Part shown: positions 36,641-45,476 of the stretch, piece by piece
Numbering within the stretch: the first letter of the stretch is position 1
Layout of the letters: the number at the start of each line of letters is the position of its first letter
From: a virus
Length of the DNA stretch: 64,000 bases
Strand: one strand, 5' to 3'
IMG/VR virus record: IMGVR_UViG_3300033049_000066
Coordinates: 124,001-188,000 of that record
Notes under the pieces: model-generated
Database searches by the model: none
What the model saw: only the letters and a program-made list of their open reading frames with translations
Told to the model about the DNA's origin: nothing
Position numbers and translations under genes: made by a program

Positions 36641-36862
36641 ATGATCGAATATCAATCTCGAGGCGAACGCACATGGTACAAGCTGAACGACTGGCAACTA
36701 ATATCTCTCAGTGACATTAACCGATTTACGTTCAAATTTCATGGAAAACTAGTTGATGAACGAAAATATTTAAATGCGTATATCGAAAAAGAAATCATAC
36801 ATGCTAAACTTAGCGGTATGAAAATATCAAAGCGCATTTCCAGCGGCAGATACAGACAATGA
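36641..36862 (+). CDS. Small basic protein
   Basis: The start at 36641 is set by the promoter, giving 73 residues (MIEYQSRGERTWYKLNDWQL). It is coupled by a 4-bp overlap to the nuclease gene and may be its partner. Confidence 0.6.
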   Translation: MIEYQSRGERTWYKLNDWQLISLSDINRFTFKFHGKLVDERKYLNAYIEKEIIHAKLSGMKISKRISSGRYRQ

Positions 36863-37437
36863 AAATCGACATTAGCAGGCTAAACAAAACAAACGGTGGG
36901 CGGGATTTTTCGTACAATGATCGCGCTGAAGATGCTATAAGTAATGCCGTGTGTTATTACTATGATTTACAATCTAACGGTGGAACAACCGGGTTTAATC
37001 CCGGCTATGACAAGCTCATAAATCGTACAAAAGTTGAAATTAAAATTTCAACTGCTGCAGGCGTTTTCATAGAAATCGCTAAAGGTGATGGTACGCCAGC
37101 GGGCATTTTTACGTCTGAGGCCGATGTGTACTTAACCGTGAATCCTGGGTTTGATAAGCAGGTGTCTTGTATGAAAGTTCGGCTGTGGCACAAAAAATTA
37201 CTGGAACATTGGGCTCGTGGCATGTTGGAAAAGCAGCCCGACAAGCTCAAGCAGTACGCAAAAAGTAACCTCGGGCCTGGATCTGCTGGGTTCGTGCTAG
37301 AATTTAACGCAGTTGAAGATCTATACATACTAGGATTTAACTACGTGCTGGGGAATAAGCAAATTGTATTCAATACCCATGATATTCTTCCGCCTGGGCA
37401 ATTTGCGTTAAATAGTATCGGAAATTTTATAAAATAA
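36859..37437 (+). CDS. PD-(D/E)XK-type nuclease, predicted
   Basis: This 192-residue protein contains KVEIKIS, then GVFIEIAKGDGTPAGIFTSE followed by ADVYLTV. It matches the pattern E-x-K ... F-I-E-x ... G-x-P-x-G-I-x-(T/S)-x-A-D-x-Y of a phage endonuclease group with the PD-(D/E)XK fold. It may degrade host DNA or process recombination intermediates. Confidence 0.6.
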   Translation: MKIDISRLNKTNGGRDFSYNDRAEDAISNAVCYYYDLQSNGGTTGFNPGYDKLINRTKVEIKISTAAGVFIEIAKGDGTPAGIFTSEADVYLTVNPGFDKQVSCMKVRLWHKKLLEHWARGMLEKQPDKLKQYAKSNLGPGSAGFVLEFNAVEDLYILGFNYVLGNKQIVFNTHDILPPGQFALNSIGNFIK

Positions 37438-37703
37438 TATAAGTCATTGATTTAATTAGAGTTATAGCATTTATTATTATAGACTAATATATTGGTAAGT
37501 TATTGATTTATATAAGAATAGTGGTTTTTAACTTACTTTAAATTTTTAAATGCGTGTACTGGTACGTTAAACCTCATAAAACCGCCTTATTTTGCGATAT
37601 TTAAATTAATTTATAAGTCATTGATTATTAGCTAAATTAGAGGTTGACCTTTGGCGCTACTTGTCATATAATGTATATAACAGTTAGATAAAGAGCAAAG
37701 GTT
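37438..37703 (+). repeat. Intergenic repeat leader, copy A
   Basis: There is no gene. It shares blocks with 60155-60384: AAGTCATTGATT-type elements, ATATTGGTAAGT, TATATAAGAATAGTGGTTTT, an AAAACCGCC stretch and the terminal promoter. The two loci, both ahead of HREDGPA genes, are diverged copies of one upstream region. Confidence 0.7.
37644..37672 (+). promoter_or_regulatory. Repeat-type promoter cassette
   Basis: TTGACC, 17 nt, TATAAT and the leader ACAGTTAGATAAAGAGCAAA, before the HREDGPA gene at 37704. Confidence 0.85.
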
Positions 37704-37928
37704 ATGAATGATAGCACTTACGAAACTAGAATAGATTATGACGGTAACAAGCGATGGTACGTAAATGGAAAATTACACCGGGAAGATGGCCCAGCTATTG
37801 AACTTAAAAACGGTAGCAAGTACTGGTACAGAAACGACAAATTGCACCGGGAAGATGGCCCAGCTATTGAGTTCGCGAACGGTAGTAAGCACTGGTACTT
37901 AAACGGAATAAAAGTTGAGGAGTTCTAG
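37704..37928 (+). CDS. HREDGPA-repeat protein, short
   Basis: This 74-residue member has two full repeats and ends HWYLNGIKVEEF, the same C-terminus as the next gene. It starts MNDSTYETRIDYDGNKRWY, a variant N-terminus shared only with 38040. Confidence 0.8.
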   Translation: MNDSTYETRIDYDGNKRWYVNGKLHREDGPAIELKNGSKYWYRNDKLHREDGPAIEFANGSKHWYLNGIKVEEF

Positions 37929-37971
37929 TAAGTCATTGATTAATTGATTTACAAATAGCCGCAATTAGAGG

Positions 37972-38000
37972 TTGACATCTTGGGCTACTTGTCTTATAAT
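37972..38000 (+). promoter_or_regulatory. Repeat-type promoter cassette
   Basis: TTGACA, 17 nt, TATAAT with the full upstream and leader elements, driving 38040. Confidence 0.85.
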
Positions 38001-38039
38001 GTATATAACAGTTAGATAAAGAGCAAAGGAACAAAGATT

Positions 38040-38471
38040 ATGAATGATAGCACTTACGAAACTAGAATAGATCGTGTCGGTAACAAGCGATGGTACAACA
38101 ATGGCAAATTACATAGAGAAGATGGCCCAGCCGTTGAACTCGCAGACGGTGACAATCACTGGTACGTAAACGGTAAAATACATAGAGAAGATGGGCCAGC
38201 TATTGAGTTCGCAAATGGTGACAAATTTTGGTACATAAATGATAAATTACATAGAGAAGATGGGCCAGCTATCGAGTACGCAAATGGTAACAAGCGGTGG
38301 TACATAAATGGTAAATTACACCGAGAAGATGGGCCGGCTATTGTATTTGCAAACGGTAGTAAGCACTGGTACTTAAACGGCAAAAGACACAGAGATAACG
38401 CACCGGCTATTGAATTTGCGGATGGCGATAAGGCGTGGTACTTAGACGGAATAAAAGTTGAGGAGTTCTAG
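38040..38471 (+). CDS. HREDGPA-repeat protein
   Basis: This 143-residue protein has five repeats of 23 residues (69 bp). It is nearly identical at both ends to 37704, so the shorter gene probably arose by loss of repeat units. The last repeat has HRDNAPA, a diverged core. Confidence 0.82.
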   Translation: MNDSTYETRIDRVGNKRWYNNGKLHREDGPAVELADGDNHWYVNGKIHREDGPAIEFANGDKFWYINDKLHREDGPAIEYANGNKRWYINGKLHREDGPAIVFANGSKHWYLNGKRHRDNAPAIEFADGDKAWYLDGIKVEEF

Positions 38472-38514
38472 TAAGTCATTGATTAATTGATTTACAAATA
38501 GCCGCAATTAGAGG

Positions 38515-38543
38515 TTGACCTTTGGCGCTATATGTCTTATAAT
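38515..38543 (+). promoter_or_regulatory. Repeat-type promoter cassette
   Basis: TTGACC, 17 nt, TATAAT with the family leader, driving the gene at 38574. Confidence 0.85.
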
Positions 38544-38573
38544 GTATATAACAGTTAGATAAAGAGCAAAATT

Positions 38574-38768
38574 ATGAATGACTTTCAGTATTACGCTGCA
38601 ATATTCGCAGCCAGTGTATTTTTAATTGCGCGACTACATACATTTTATGTACGTCGCTCCGGTATAAAAAAGACGGCTGCTATTAAAAATCGTGTTCGTC
38701 GCTATGCGACATCTCGTGTGAAAGTTTCTGCTTGGGATAAGCCTGAATTTCGTCGGAGCATAAGATAG
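38574..38768 (+). CDS. Small membrane-anchored basic protein
   Basis: This 64-residue protein has one N-terminal helix (residues 5-24) and a very basic tail. It is coupled to the following GTG-started gene. Confidence 0.6.
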   Translation: MNDFQYYAAIFAASVFLIARLHTFYVRRSGIKKTAAIKNRVRRYATSRVKVSAWDKPEFRRSIR

Positions 38769-38980
38769 TGAAGATTACAAATAACAAAGATTTAGAGCTA
38801 GCAACTGCACGGTTTGAAAAAATAGTTAATTCTATAATGCTAGATAAAGGTACCTACACAATCAACGAATTAGACAAGCTGTTAGCTGAAGTAGCGTCTA
38901 TCGAAGAACAGATTACAAAATTTAAATCAAGTAAAGTGAAGGCAACCGTACGAATGTCAGGTGTGGTCCGTGGTGAGTAA
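38768..38980 (+). CDS. Small helical protein
   Basis: This 70-residue GTG-started protein overlaps the upstream stop by one base. It is predicted coiled coil over residues 30-55. Confidence 0.55.
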   Translation: MKITNNKDLELATARFEKIVNSIMLDKGTYTINELDKLLAEVASIEEQITKFKSSKVKATVRMSGVVRGE

Positions 38981-39443
38981 GATTGATTTTCTCGGACGAA
39001 CATTACGCTGTGGGGATTACGTATCCGGCGGACTTTCAATGCATGAATTAACTAGCGTGTTTCAAGTTCGCGGATTTACTACTACAAAATGCAAAATTGC
39101 ACCGTTAGAGAATGAAAAATTAGTTCGAATGAAAAATAGCAACGATCTAATTAAACTAGACGAACAAGACGTATTACATTTGTTAAATCAGGTTTGTACT
39201 GACTTACTCGGCCAAGAACTTTTGATTGGTGATTATGTGTACGGTGGAAGAATTGGGATGGTACTACACCCGGTTATATTTGAGATAATAGGATTTTCTT
39301 CATATAAAGTGAAATTAAAACCAGTAATTTGTAGCCGTCCCGGAACCGCAGTGGACGTATTAGACGTAAGAGAAGGGTCATCCTTAATTAAGGTAGATCC
39401 AACATTAGTTACATTCAAATGTTTAACCAGGAGCAATGCATGA
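38973..39443 (+). CDS. Hypothetical protein with repeated domain
   Basis: The GTG at 38973 is preferred (8-base overlap). The protein of about 156 residues contains two similar halves: LGRTLRCGDYVSGG...F and LGQELLIGDYVYGGR...F, each followed by an I-K-x-D segment. This is an internal duplication of a small beta-barrel-like module. Confidence 0.6.
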   Translation: MSKIDFLGRTLRCGDYVSGGLSMHELTSVFQVRGFTTTKCKIAPLENEKLVRMKNSNDLIKLDEQDVLHLLNQVCTDLLGQELLIGDYVYGGRIGMVLHPVIFEIIGFSSYKVKLKPVICSRPGTAVDVLDVREGSSLIKVDPTLVTFKCLTRSNA

Positions 39444-39553
39444 TTAAATTTAAATTACAAGCACTAGTAGAAGGATTAAAATCAGCACTTATTACGTACA
39501 GCGCGATCATTAGTGGCGCGTGGGCGATAACACAATTTACTGGCAATGGCTAA
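39440..39553 (+). CDS. Very small membrane protein
   Basis: This 37-residue ORF with ATGA coupling at its start and TAATG at its end has a hydrophobic C-terminal half (ALITYSAIISGAWAITQF). Confidence 0.45.
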   Translation: MIKFKLQALVEGLKSALITYSAIISGAWAITQFTGNG

Positions 39554-39759
39554 TGATATCCGTGACGTTTAACGCCAAAACCGCAAACTCGCGTCGTATC
39601 CAGAATTTGGTTAAGCAGTACGGCGGGTGGTTTGACGCGAACCCAATGGCAATAAGCAGGGATACTAAAAAATCACAATTTCGCATATCATTTAATAATG
39701 CAGCGCAATACAAACAATTTTCAGTACGTTCTCATTTATTGGAGCAACCATTTATATGA
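39553..39759 (+). CDS. Small basic protein
   Basis: The start at 39553 (MISVTFNAKTANSRR) follows TAATG coupling and gives 68 residues. Basic and beta-rich. No family is recognised. Confidence 0.55.
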   Translation: MISVTFNAKTANSRRIQNLVKQYGGWFDANPMAISRDTKKSQFRISFNNAAQYKQFSVRSHLLEQPFI

Positions 39760-40106
39760 AATTTAGCATTTTAATGTCGTTTGAAACTACGGCAGCAAGT
39801 GGCGGTGAACCGCGCAGACTCATTGATATAGAAGGTGACCTGTCATCTGTAAAAACTTACATCCGTCTAGCGAACTCGCAGGATTTCAAGTGGGGTGCGG
39901 TAACTAGGATCGATTCCGGCTTGAAATCTGGCGATGTGGATCGCTGGCTCATTAAGAAATATACCCCCGCAACTACACTAAGGTTACATATTTTCTCGTA
40001 TCATAACGCGATATCGGAGTCCATCGGAGATGCAATAATGACATGTTATGATACGCAAATTGGCACGTGGAAAGCGAAGAAACTACTAGGTGCTGACGAA
40101 TTTTAA
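39756..40106 (+). CDS. Hypothetical protein
   Basis: This 116-residue protein is coupled by a 4-bp overlap to the gene upstream. It has an alpha-beta layout (RRLIDIEGDLSSVKTYIRLA). No family is recognised. Confidence 0.6.
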   Translation: MKFSILMSFETTAASGGEPRRLIDIEGDLSSVKTYIRLANSQDFKWGAVTRIDSGLKSGDVDRWLIKKYTPATTLRLHIFSYHNAISESIGDAIMTCYDTQIGTWKAKKLLGADEF

Positions 40107-40109
40107 ACA

Positions 40110-40460
40110 ATGGAGATTACTGTGAACGAAAACCCAATAAAATCTAAAGGACAGGCAGACACTGCTGCTGCTTACATCGAGTACCTATCTGAACGGATGA
40201 GCGACGATTACATCAGTGACAAGGAACTAGATGATACCTTTAACCGCATGATTGCTGTATCGCACGACCTTGCTGCGTTTTACGCAAGCCACGACTGGGT
40301 GGCTGATGCCGGGCTGGAAGATGAGGGCTACGGAACTCCTGTAGCGCCATATAGCCCGCCTTATCTCGTTGTAGATAATGTTGTAATACTAGACTCCGAT
40401 GATTTAACTGAGTGGCGCAGAAACAACTTTAGCATCGTTAAATCCGACATAGCGGCTTAG
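40110..40460 (+). CDS. Acidic hypothetical protein
   Basis: This 116-residue acidic protein lies directly before the QueC-like gene in the same operon. The function is unknown. Confidence 0.6.
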   Translation: MEITVNENPIKSKGQADTAAAYIEYLSERMSDDYISDKELDDTFNRMIAVSHDLAAFYASHDWVADAGLEDEGYGTPVAPYSPPYLVVDNVVILDSDDLTEWRRNNFSIVKSDIAA

Positions 40461-40462
40461 AA

Positions 40463-41158
40463 ATGACTACAGAAGAAACAGTTGAAAAACGCCCGCTGGT
40501 ACTTTGGTCCGGTGGATTTGATAGTACCGCGCTGGTGATATCGTTATTACACGATGGTGATATTGATGTTCTGTATGTTAGTCTTGATAATAACTCAGCG
40601 CCGCAAAAGTATGAGAAAAAAGCAATTAAAAAACTAAAACGTATTATTGTGAATGCGAAGCTGAAAGGTAGTATAATAAATGAACACGCATTCGGATATG
40701 GTTATATTGACGTGCGCGACAATATGTATTCGCAGCCGGCGCTATGGGTACATGCAGCGGCGTTTGTAGCAGACAGTGAAATTCACAGTACTGTAGAAAT
40801 TGCGTACATCAAACACGATGATGCCTGGCATTTTAAAACTGAGATACAAGATGCGTATGCAGCACTAACAAAATTGATTTGCTTTGGTATTACCGTGCCG
40901 CTAAGCTTTCCGTTTGAATGGCGCACAAAAGCATCTTTGCTTGAGGACCTGCAGGATGTTTCGCAATGTGATAAAATTCTAAAAGCTGTGCGATATTGTG
41001 AGGGAAGAGAGGCCGCTCCGTGTGGCGAATGCGCTTCGTGTAAGCGTCACATAAGCGAGCTACATACTGCCCCTCGGCTAATTAGTGTTGACATGACCAA
41101 CGAGGTCGTATCACGTCAAGAGACAGAAAATTTAAAGGAGACAGAAAATGTCAAATGA
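40463..41158 (+). CDS. QueC-like PP-loop ATPase
   Basis: This 231-residue protein has the PP-loop SGGFDST (residues 16-22) and a C-terminal zinc site C-E-G-R-E-x2-P-C-G-E-C-x2-C (about 182-197), both hallmarks of 7-cyano-7-deazaguanine synthase. QueC converts CDG to preQ0 for queuosine or for deazaguanine DNA modification. No QueD, QueE, FolE or transglycosylase gene is visible here, so partners would lie elsewhere or come from the host. The middle part diverges from housekeeping QueC. Confidence 0.75.
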   Translation: MTTEETVEKRPLVLWSGGFDSTALVISLLHDGDIDVLYVSLDNNSAPQKYEKKAIKKLKRIIVNAKLKGSIINEHAFGYGYIDVRDNMYSQPALWVHAAAFVADSEIHSTVEIAYIKHDDAWHFKTEIQDAYAALTKLICFGITVPLSFPFEWRTKASLLEDLQDVSQCDKILKAVRYCEGREAAPCGECASCKRHISELHTAPRLISVDMTNEVVSRQETENLKETENVK

Positions 41159-41501
41159 TGCAAATGAATACCGGTACTTATTTTTAGTACGCCAGCGATT
41201 TGGTGAGGTGCCAACTGTTGATTCGTTCTATCAACTACAACTCCCAGCTGGCCTCACAGGTGATCAGGCTAAAGTTATGACTGTTTTAAACGCAGATTTT
41301 TGCAAGGAAGAGCTAACAGCAGACACGCAAACATTGTTCGGCATGGATCTACGGTTAAGGGCTAACTCCGATATGTTCAACAGTGTCTGCTTAGTACGCA
41401 CAACCTCAGAGATTGACGCGGATGATCTCGACATAATCATTGCTAATAAGCACAGTGAGGGTGAATTGCTAGACTTTTTGGACGAATCGGCAATAAAATA
41501 G
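41148..41501 (+). CDS. Hypothetical protein
   Basis: This 117-residue acidic protein overlaps the end of the QueC-like gene by 11 bases. No family is recognised. Confidence 0.6.
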   Translation: MSNDANEYRYLFLVRQRFGEVPTVDSFYQLQLPAGLTGDQAKVMTVLNADFCKEELTADTQTLFGMDLRLRANSDMFNSVCLVRTTSEIDADDLDIIIANKHSEGELLDFLDESAIK

Positions 41502-41502
41502 G

Positions 41503-41530
41503 TTGACAGATTCGCAGAAGAGCGTATAAT
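41503..41530 (+). promoter_or_regulatory. Sigma70-type promoter
   Basis: TTGACA, 16 nt, TATAAT. It drives a leader of about 235 nt and the TerD-like gene. Confidence 0.8.
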
Positions 41531-41536
41531 ATATAC

Positions 41537-41770
41537 ACATAGGCTATGCAGGACGGGAGTTGTGCCCGTAACTAGTTCCTTCTAACTTAAACTTGAAGTT
41601 GGCTTGCTGAGGTTTCGGCCTCCGCGGTCAACATGCGCAAACACGCAACTACCTGCAATTACCTATACTTAACAATTGAATTTGCGGCTATAAAAAGACT
41701 TCCTTCTAACTTAACTTGAAATTAAACTTAGTCTTTTAACTTTCCGCACTTATTTTAACAGAGGCGCTAC
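41537..41770 (+). promoter_or_regulatory. Long structured 5' leader
   Basis: ATAGG...TGCAGG near 41541 can pair with CCTGCA...CCTAT near 41670, closing a domain with ACGGG/CCCGT and GAGG/CCTC hairpins. Two direct copies of CCTTCTAACTTA(A)ACTTGAA occur (about 41579 and 41702). This suggests leader-level control of the large downstream gene. No known riboswitch is recognised. Confidence 0.5.
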
Positions 41771-43837
41771 ATGGAACAGAAAATCGCAATTAAACTCGCT
41801 GGTGGAATTATCCTTCCGCTTAACAAGCGTAAAGAAGATATTGGGTACAGTTTATCTTTCATTTCTAATTTAATGGCACACGGTTATATGCCAGATAAAA
41901 AATTATCAAATGCACTCAGCGAACTTTCTGTTACAGACATAACGTCTTTGTCCGAAGCCGTCATGCCGGTCCTTAAGGAACTGGTGGGCGCAAATGTTGT
42001 TCACAAACCCATGTATCCAAATTTTCCTAAGCAGGTAATGGAGGCTGACGCTGCTGAATTATTCCGGGTAGCGCAGGCACACTATTTCACAAAAGGTAAG
42101 TGGATGCCCGAGTTTCACCTAAATGACAGACCTCTGGCCTACGAAAATGTAAACTTCAAGACTCTTAGCATAGTAGATGGTCATGACATGGACCAAGTGT
42201 TTACTAATATCTTACAAAGTGCAGATTCAATTTCAGAATTTAACAAATCTGTGCTGGCGTGGTTTATCGCAAATCGCACATTCGTCATCCCCGAGAAAAT
42301 TCCCTTCAAGGAAAATGTTTGCGTAGTTGCAGGACTGCTACTTGACGCTGATATGTGGAACAGCACTCTCGTAAAAGATACGACTGATATCCTGCGAATT
42401 GTGACGTTCATCAACGGTGGGGATATTTCTCTCGCTGAGAACACGAAATTTAAGTCTCTGCCGAGACGCGTGAGAAAATTGCTAATTCTGGATTTGGAGC
42501 GTGTGGCGCGAGAGGAAGATTTTGCCCGGCACAGTAACAAGTGGATAAAATTATTTCACAATCTTCACGTTGGTGACTATTCTTCGTCGCTCTACCAGAT
42601 TGCGAAAAAATTGCGAGAGAATAAGAAAATTACAACGTTCAATGGTCGACTTGAAGCTCTGCTATCTATCCCGGATGTGAAAGATTGCATCACTTTGCTA
42701 CAGCAGCGCCCAGGGATTTTCGCGAGGAAAATACTCGAGCTTATCTCCAAGGACCCAACAGATAAGAAGGGCATTGTCGACGCATTCTCGAGCGTGGTGG
42801 ACGATGTGCCGGCACGAAATTTGACGCAACTCCTGGGCGCGGTGAAGGTCCGTGGGGGCGTGGTACAGAAGAGGGTCGTCTTTCCAAAAGGCCTAGTACA
42901 GCATGCCTACGTTCTACGCAACGAATTAGCGCGGTTGAATCCAGCTGTGCGTACACATCTCAATGATGTAGTGACCGCATCGCTTAAAAAACGTTTTAGC
43001 GGCTTGGACGCGCTCGGCAAGGTTTATATTGACCCTGCTTTGTACGAATGCCCGCTGCCTGTTGGAATGCGGTCAGCAAGTGAAGGCTTGCGAGAAGTTG
43101 CGCGAGGCACACGCATGCCTATTGGCAACAAGGGGACGTTGCGTCTTTTTGTGTACTGGAAGGGTGAGGACATTGATTTGTCGGCTACGTTCCATGACGA
43201 AAATTTTAATCAGGTTTACACTGTCTCGTACTCCAATCTTAATGCGCGCCATTTTGACGCGGTACACAGTGGCGATATCGTCAGCGCACCAAACGGTGCT
43301 AGTGAGTTCGTAGACGTAGACATTCAGTCGGTGCTTGATGCTGCATACGATATACGATACGTAGCAATGCACGTAATGGTCTTTACTGGGCCAGCTTTCA
43401 AAGAGCACGATGTTTGCTTTGCTGGATGGATGACGCGTGATAAAACTAACAGCAATGCTATATATCATCCTAAGACTGTGGAACAAAAGATTGATATTCG
43501 TGGGGCGACTAAAAATGTTATTCCTGTGATTTTTGACCTTAAGAAACGTAAGGCAATTTGGACTGACATCAGCACGAACGGTAAGGGCTTCAGCACAGAC
43601 GGTAACAAGACACCGAGCGGAAACAATGTCGAAAACAATAAAGCTACAATCGAAGATATGGTCGAAGCTTTTACAAGTCTCGACAATAAAATTACGCTCG
43701 GGGAACTATTTGAAATGCACGGACAGGCACGTGGCAACCTTGTCACCGACCGCAAGGATGCGGACTTTATTTTTGCGATGGACGACGCCGATGTGACGCC
43801 GTATGATATTATCGACATCAACGCTAATTTTTTATAA
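41771..43837 (+). CDS. Large protein with C-terminal TerD-like domain
   Basis: At 688 residues this is the largest protein in the window. Residues of about 435-610 match the TerD/tellurium-stress fold: TLRLFVYWKGEDIDLSATFH, VSYSN, HSGDIVSAPNGASEFVDVDI, MHVMVFTGPAF, CFAGWMTRD and a late AIWTDI. The N-terminal 420 residues are mostly helical and unrecognised. TerD domains bind calcium and appear in stress and phage-resistance contexts. A long leader precedes the gene. Confidence 0.65.
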   Translation: MEQKIAIKLAGGIILPLNKRKEDIGYSLSFISNLMAHGYMPDKKLSNALSELSVTDITSLSEAVMPVLKELVGANVVHKPMYPNFPKQVMEADAAELFRVAQAHYFTKGKWMPEFHLNDRPLAYENVNFKTLSIVDGHDMDQVFTNILQSADSISEFNKSVLAWFIANRTFVIPEKIPFKENVCVVAGLLLDADMWNSTLVKDTTDILRIVTFINGGDISLAENTKFKSLPRRVRKLLILDLERVAREEDFARHSNKWIKLFHNLHVGDYSSSLYQIAKKLRENKKITTFNGRLEALLSIPDVKDCITLLQQRPGIFARKILELISKDPTDKKGIVDAFSSVVDDVPARNLTQLLGAVKVRGGVVQKRVVFPKGLVQHAYVLRNELARLNPAVRTHLNDVVTASLKKRFSGLDALGKVYIDPALYECPLPVGMRSASEGLREVARGTRMPIGNKGTLRLFVYWKGEDIDLSATFHDENFNQVYTVSYSNLNARHFDAVHSGDIVSAPNGASEFVDVDIQSVLDAAYDIRYVAMHVMVFTGPAFKEHDVCFAGWMTRDKTNSNAIYHPKTVEQKIDIRGATKNVIPVIFDLKKRKAIWTDISTNGKGFSTDGNKTPSGNNVENNKATIEDMVEAFTSLDNKITLGELFEMHGQARGNLVTDRKDADFIFAMDDADVTPYDIIDINANFL

Positions 43838-43855
43838 TGCTAACTGGAGTAAATT

Positions 43856-44053
43856 ATGCCTAAAACAATTGTTATCTTTGCGGTCGTTGGCGCGTTTTAT
43901 GTGGGTACGCTAGTAGCGGATGGAATCCAACTAGTCAGTCAACATTACGAAATTCAATCTCTGCCGGTGCCAGCTCCCAAGGACGAAGATCGTTGCAGGG
44001 GTCAAATCAAACGCACTGTCTCATCCTTGCTAACACAGGAGATGCCTGCGTGA
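43856..44053 (+). CDS. Small exported or membrane protein
   Basis: This 65-residue protein has an N-terminal hydrophobic segment (residues 4-24). It ends with a stop overlapping the GTG of the next ORF. Confidence 0.55.
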   Translation: MPKTIVIFAVVGAFYVGTLVADGIQLVSQHYEIQSLPVPAPKDEDRCRGQIKRTVSSLLTQEMPA

Positions 44054-44196
44054 CGCACAAAGGCAGTTGGCAGCGGCCGACGCAGGTCACCAAGGATGAG
44101 CGGGATCTACGACACGATATTACATTCTGCAAGGACGAGAAAGAGAAGCGGGCTCTGATAAGAAAACTCAAGAAGCTTGAGAAGTCTCGGCTGTGA
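44050..44196 (+). CDS. Small basic protein
   Basis: The GTG start at 44050 overlaps the upstream stop and gives 48 residues, very basic and helical (EKRALIRKLKKLEKSRL). The frame extends upstream, but that part overlaps another gene. Confidence 0.5.
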   Translation: MTHKGSWQRPTQVTKDERDLRHDITFCKDEKEKRALIRKLKKLEKSRL

Positions 44197-44399
44197 AAAT
44201 TTACAGATGGTTGCTTGGGGGTATTTGGTATCGTGCTCAGAATTTGTACGGTCGCTACCCCGAGTGGATTCGTCCTTACGATCGCGACGAGCGACACGAG
44301 GTGTATGGCCGGGAAGAATATCCGTACAGGATTTGGACTTCAAAACGTACAAGTACCGAGAACCCTGAATACGTCATTCAATTACTAAAGCAAATATAA
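44193..44399 (+). CDS. Small Tyr/Trp-rich protein
   Basis: A GTG start overlaps the upstream stop. The 68 residues are rich in Arg, Tyr and Trp. Its end touches the next ATG. Confidence 0.55.
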   Translation: MKIYRWLLGGIWYRAQNLYGRYPEWIRPYDRDERHEVYGREEYPYRIWTSKRTSTENPEYVIQLLKQI

Positions 44400-44791
44400 T
44401 GCCTGCGCAGAAACCTATGACCAAGCGTATGAAAGAGATGATGGAATCTCTATGGGCTCGTGGTGACATCCGTGCTGACCAGCTCGACAAAAATGTGCTA
44501 AAAAAGTTAATAAAGGCTGGTCAAGTTAAGCGAATACAAAGCACAAGAATCGGCCCTGGCATAAGAAGTTCGGTTACAATGATTGTTGCATTAGTCCAGG
44601 CACCAATACAAAATGAAACTAACACTGGTGGTCCTTACGCTAAGCGCAAGGCGCAGCTAGATTCTTCCGGATTGCCGTACAGAGGCAAGACGTGGGGTAA
44701 GATACGACTAGACCTGCCGCGTCAGGCGCGTGAGAAAGAAATATCCGATAAAAAGAAAATGTGGGCAAAACTTAAACGGTACCGCGCATGA
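44399..44791 (+). CDS. Basic hypothetical protein
   Basis: This 130-residue, highly basic protein has a helical N-terminal half that may be a small nucleic-acid-binding domain. Its end overlaps the HREDGPA gene at 44788. Confidence 0.6.
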   Translation: MPAQKPMTKRMKEMMESLWARGDIRADQLDKNVLKKLIKAGQVKRIQSTRIGPGIRSSVTMIVALVQAPIQNETNTGGPYAKRKAQLDSSGLPYRGKTWGKIRLDLPRQAREKEISDKKKMWAKLKRYRA

Positions 44792-45099
44792 GTACAGCAC
44801 AAGACACATTCAATCGATTAAAAACGAAAATTGTCGTAGATAACGAGGGCAATAAACACTGGTACGTCAATGGGCTATTGCATCGGGAAGATGGCCCGGC
44901 TGTTGAGTACGCAAATGGTGACAAATTTTGGTACAAGAATGACAAGATGCACCGTGAGAATGCCCCGGCTGTTGTCCGTACAAATGGTGACAAGTTTTGG
45001 TACCAGAATGGCAAATTGCACCGAGTGGGCGGTGCGGCCGTTGAATTTGCAGAGGGTGATGCCGGTTGGTACGAAAATGGTGAAAGGATATGGAAATGA
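44788..45099 (+). CDS. HREDGPA-repeat protein
   Basis: The first of four tandem members linked by ATGA overlaps. It has 103 residues, N-terminus MSTAQDTFNRLKTKIVVDNE, and three repeats of which two have diverged cores (HRENAPA, HRVGGAA). Confidence 0.8.
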   Translation: MSTAQDTFNRLKTKIVVDNEGNKHWYVNGLLHREDGPAVEYANGDKFWYKNDKMHRENAPAVVRTNGDKFWYQNGKLHRVGGAAVEFAEGDAGWYENGERIWK

Positions 45100-45476
45100 G
45101 TACAGCACAAGACACATTCAATCGATTAAAGTACGACATTCAAATACATGCTGATGGCACTAAAATTTGGTACAAGCATGGCGAAAGACATAGAACAGAT
45201 GGGCCAGCCGTTGAACAGCTAAATGGTGACAAATTTTGGTACAAAGATGGCAAAAGACACAGAACAGATGGGCCAGCGATTGAATACGCGGATGGTGATA
45301 AAAAATGGTATCAGCATGGCAGATTACATAGAGATGACGGTCCAGCCGTTGAACACGCCGACGGCACCAAAATTTGGTACAAGAATGGTAAAAAACACAG
45401 AGATGATGGGCCTGCTATTGAATATCCAAATTGTGACAAATTTTGGTACATAAATGGCGAGCTAATAGACAAATGA
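45096..45476 (+). CDS. HREDGPA-repeat protein
   Basis: The second tandem member. The start at 45096 overlaps the previous stop. About 126 residues with four repeats. Confidence 0.8.
   Translation: MSTAQDTFNRLKYDIQIHADGTKIWYKHGERHRTDGPAVEQLNGDKFWYKDGKRHRTDGPAIEYADGDKKWYQHGRLHRDDGPAVEHADGTKIWYKNGKKHRDDGPAIEYPNCDKFWYINGELIDK

Noticed and set aside
41148-41501. Second component of a QueC-type antiviral system
   Set aside because: The gene overlaps the QueC-like gene but has no recognisable domain, and no defence-type ATPase or hydrolase is adjacent.
44007-44352. Minus-strand ORFs opposite several small coupled genes
   Set aside because: They lack ribosome binding sites and conflict with ATGA/GTGA-coupled plus-strand genes.
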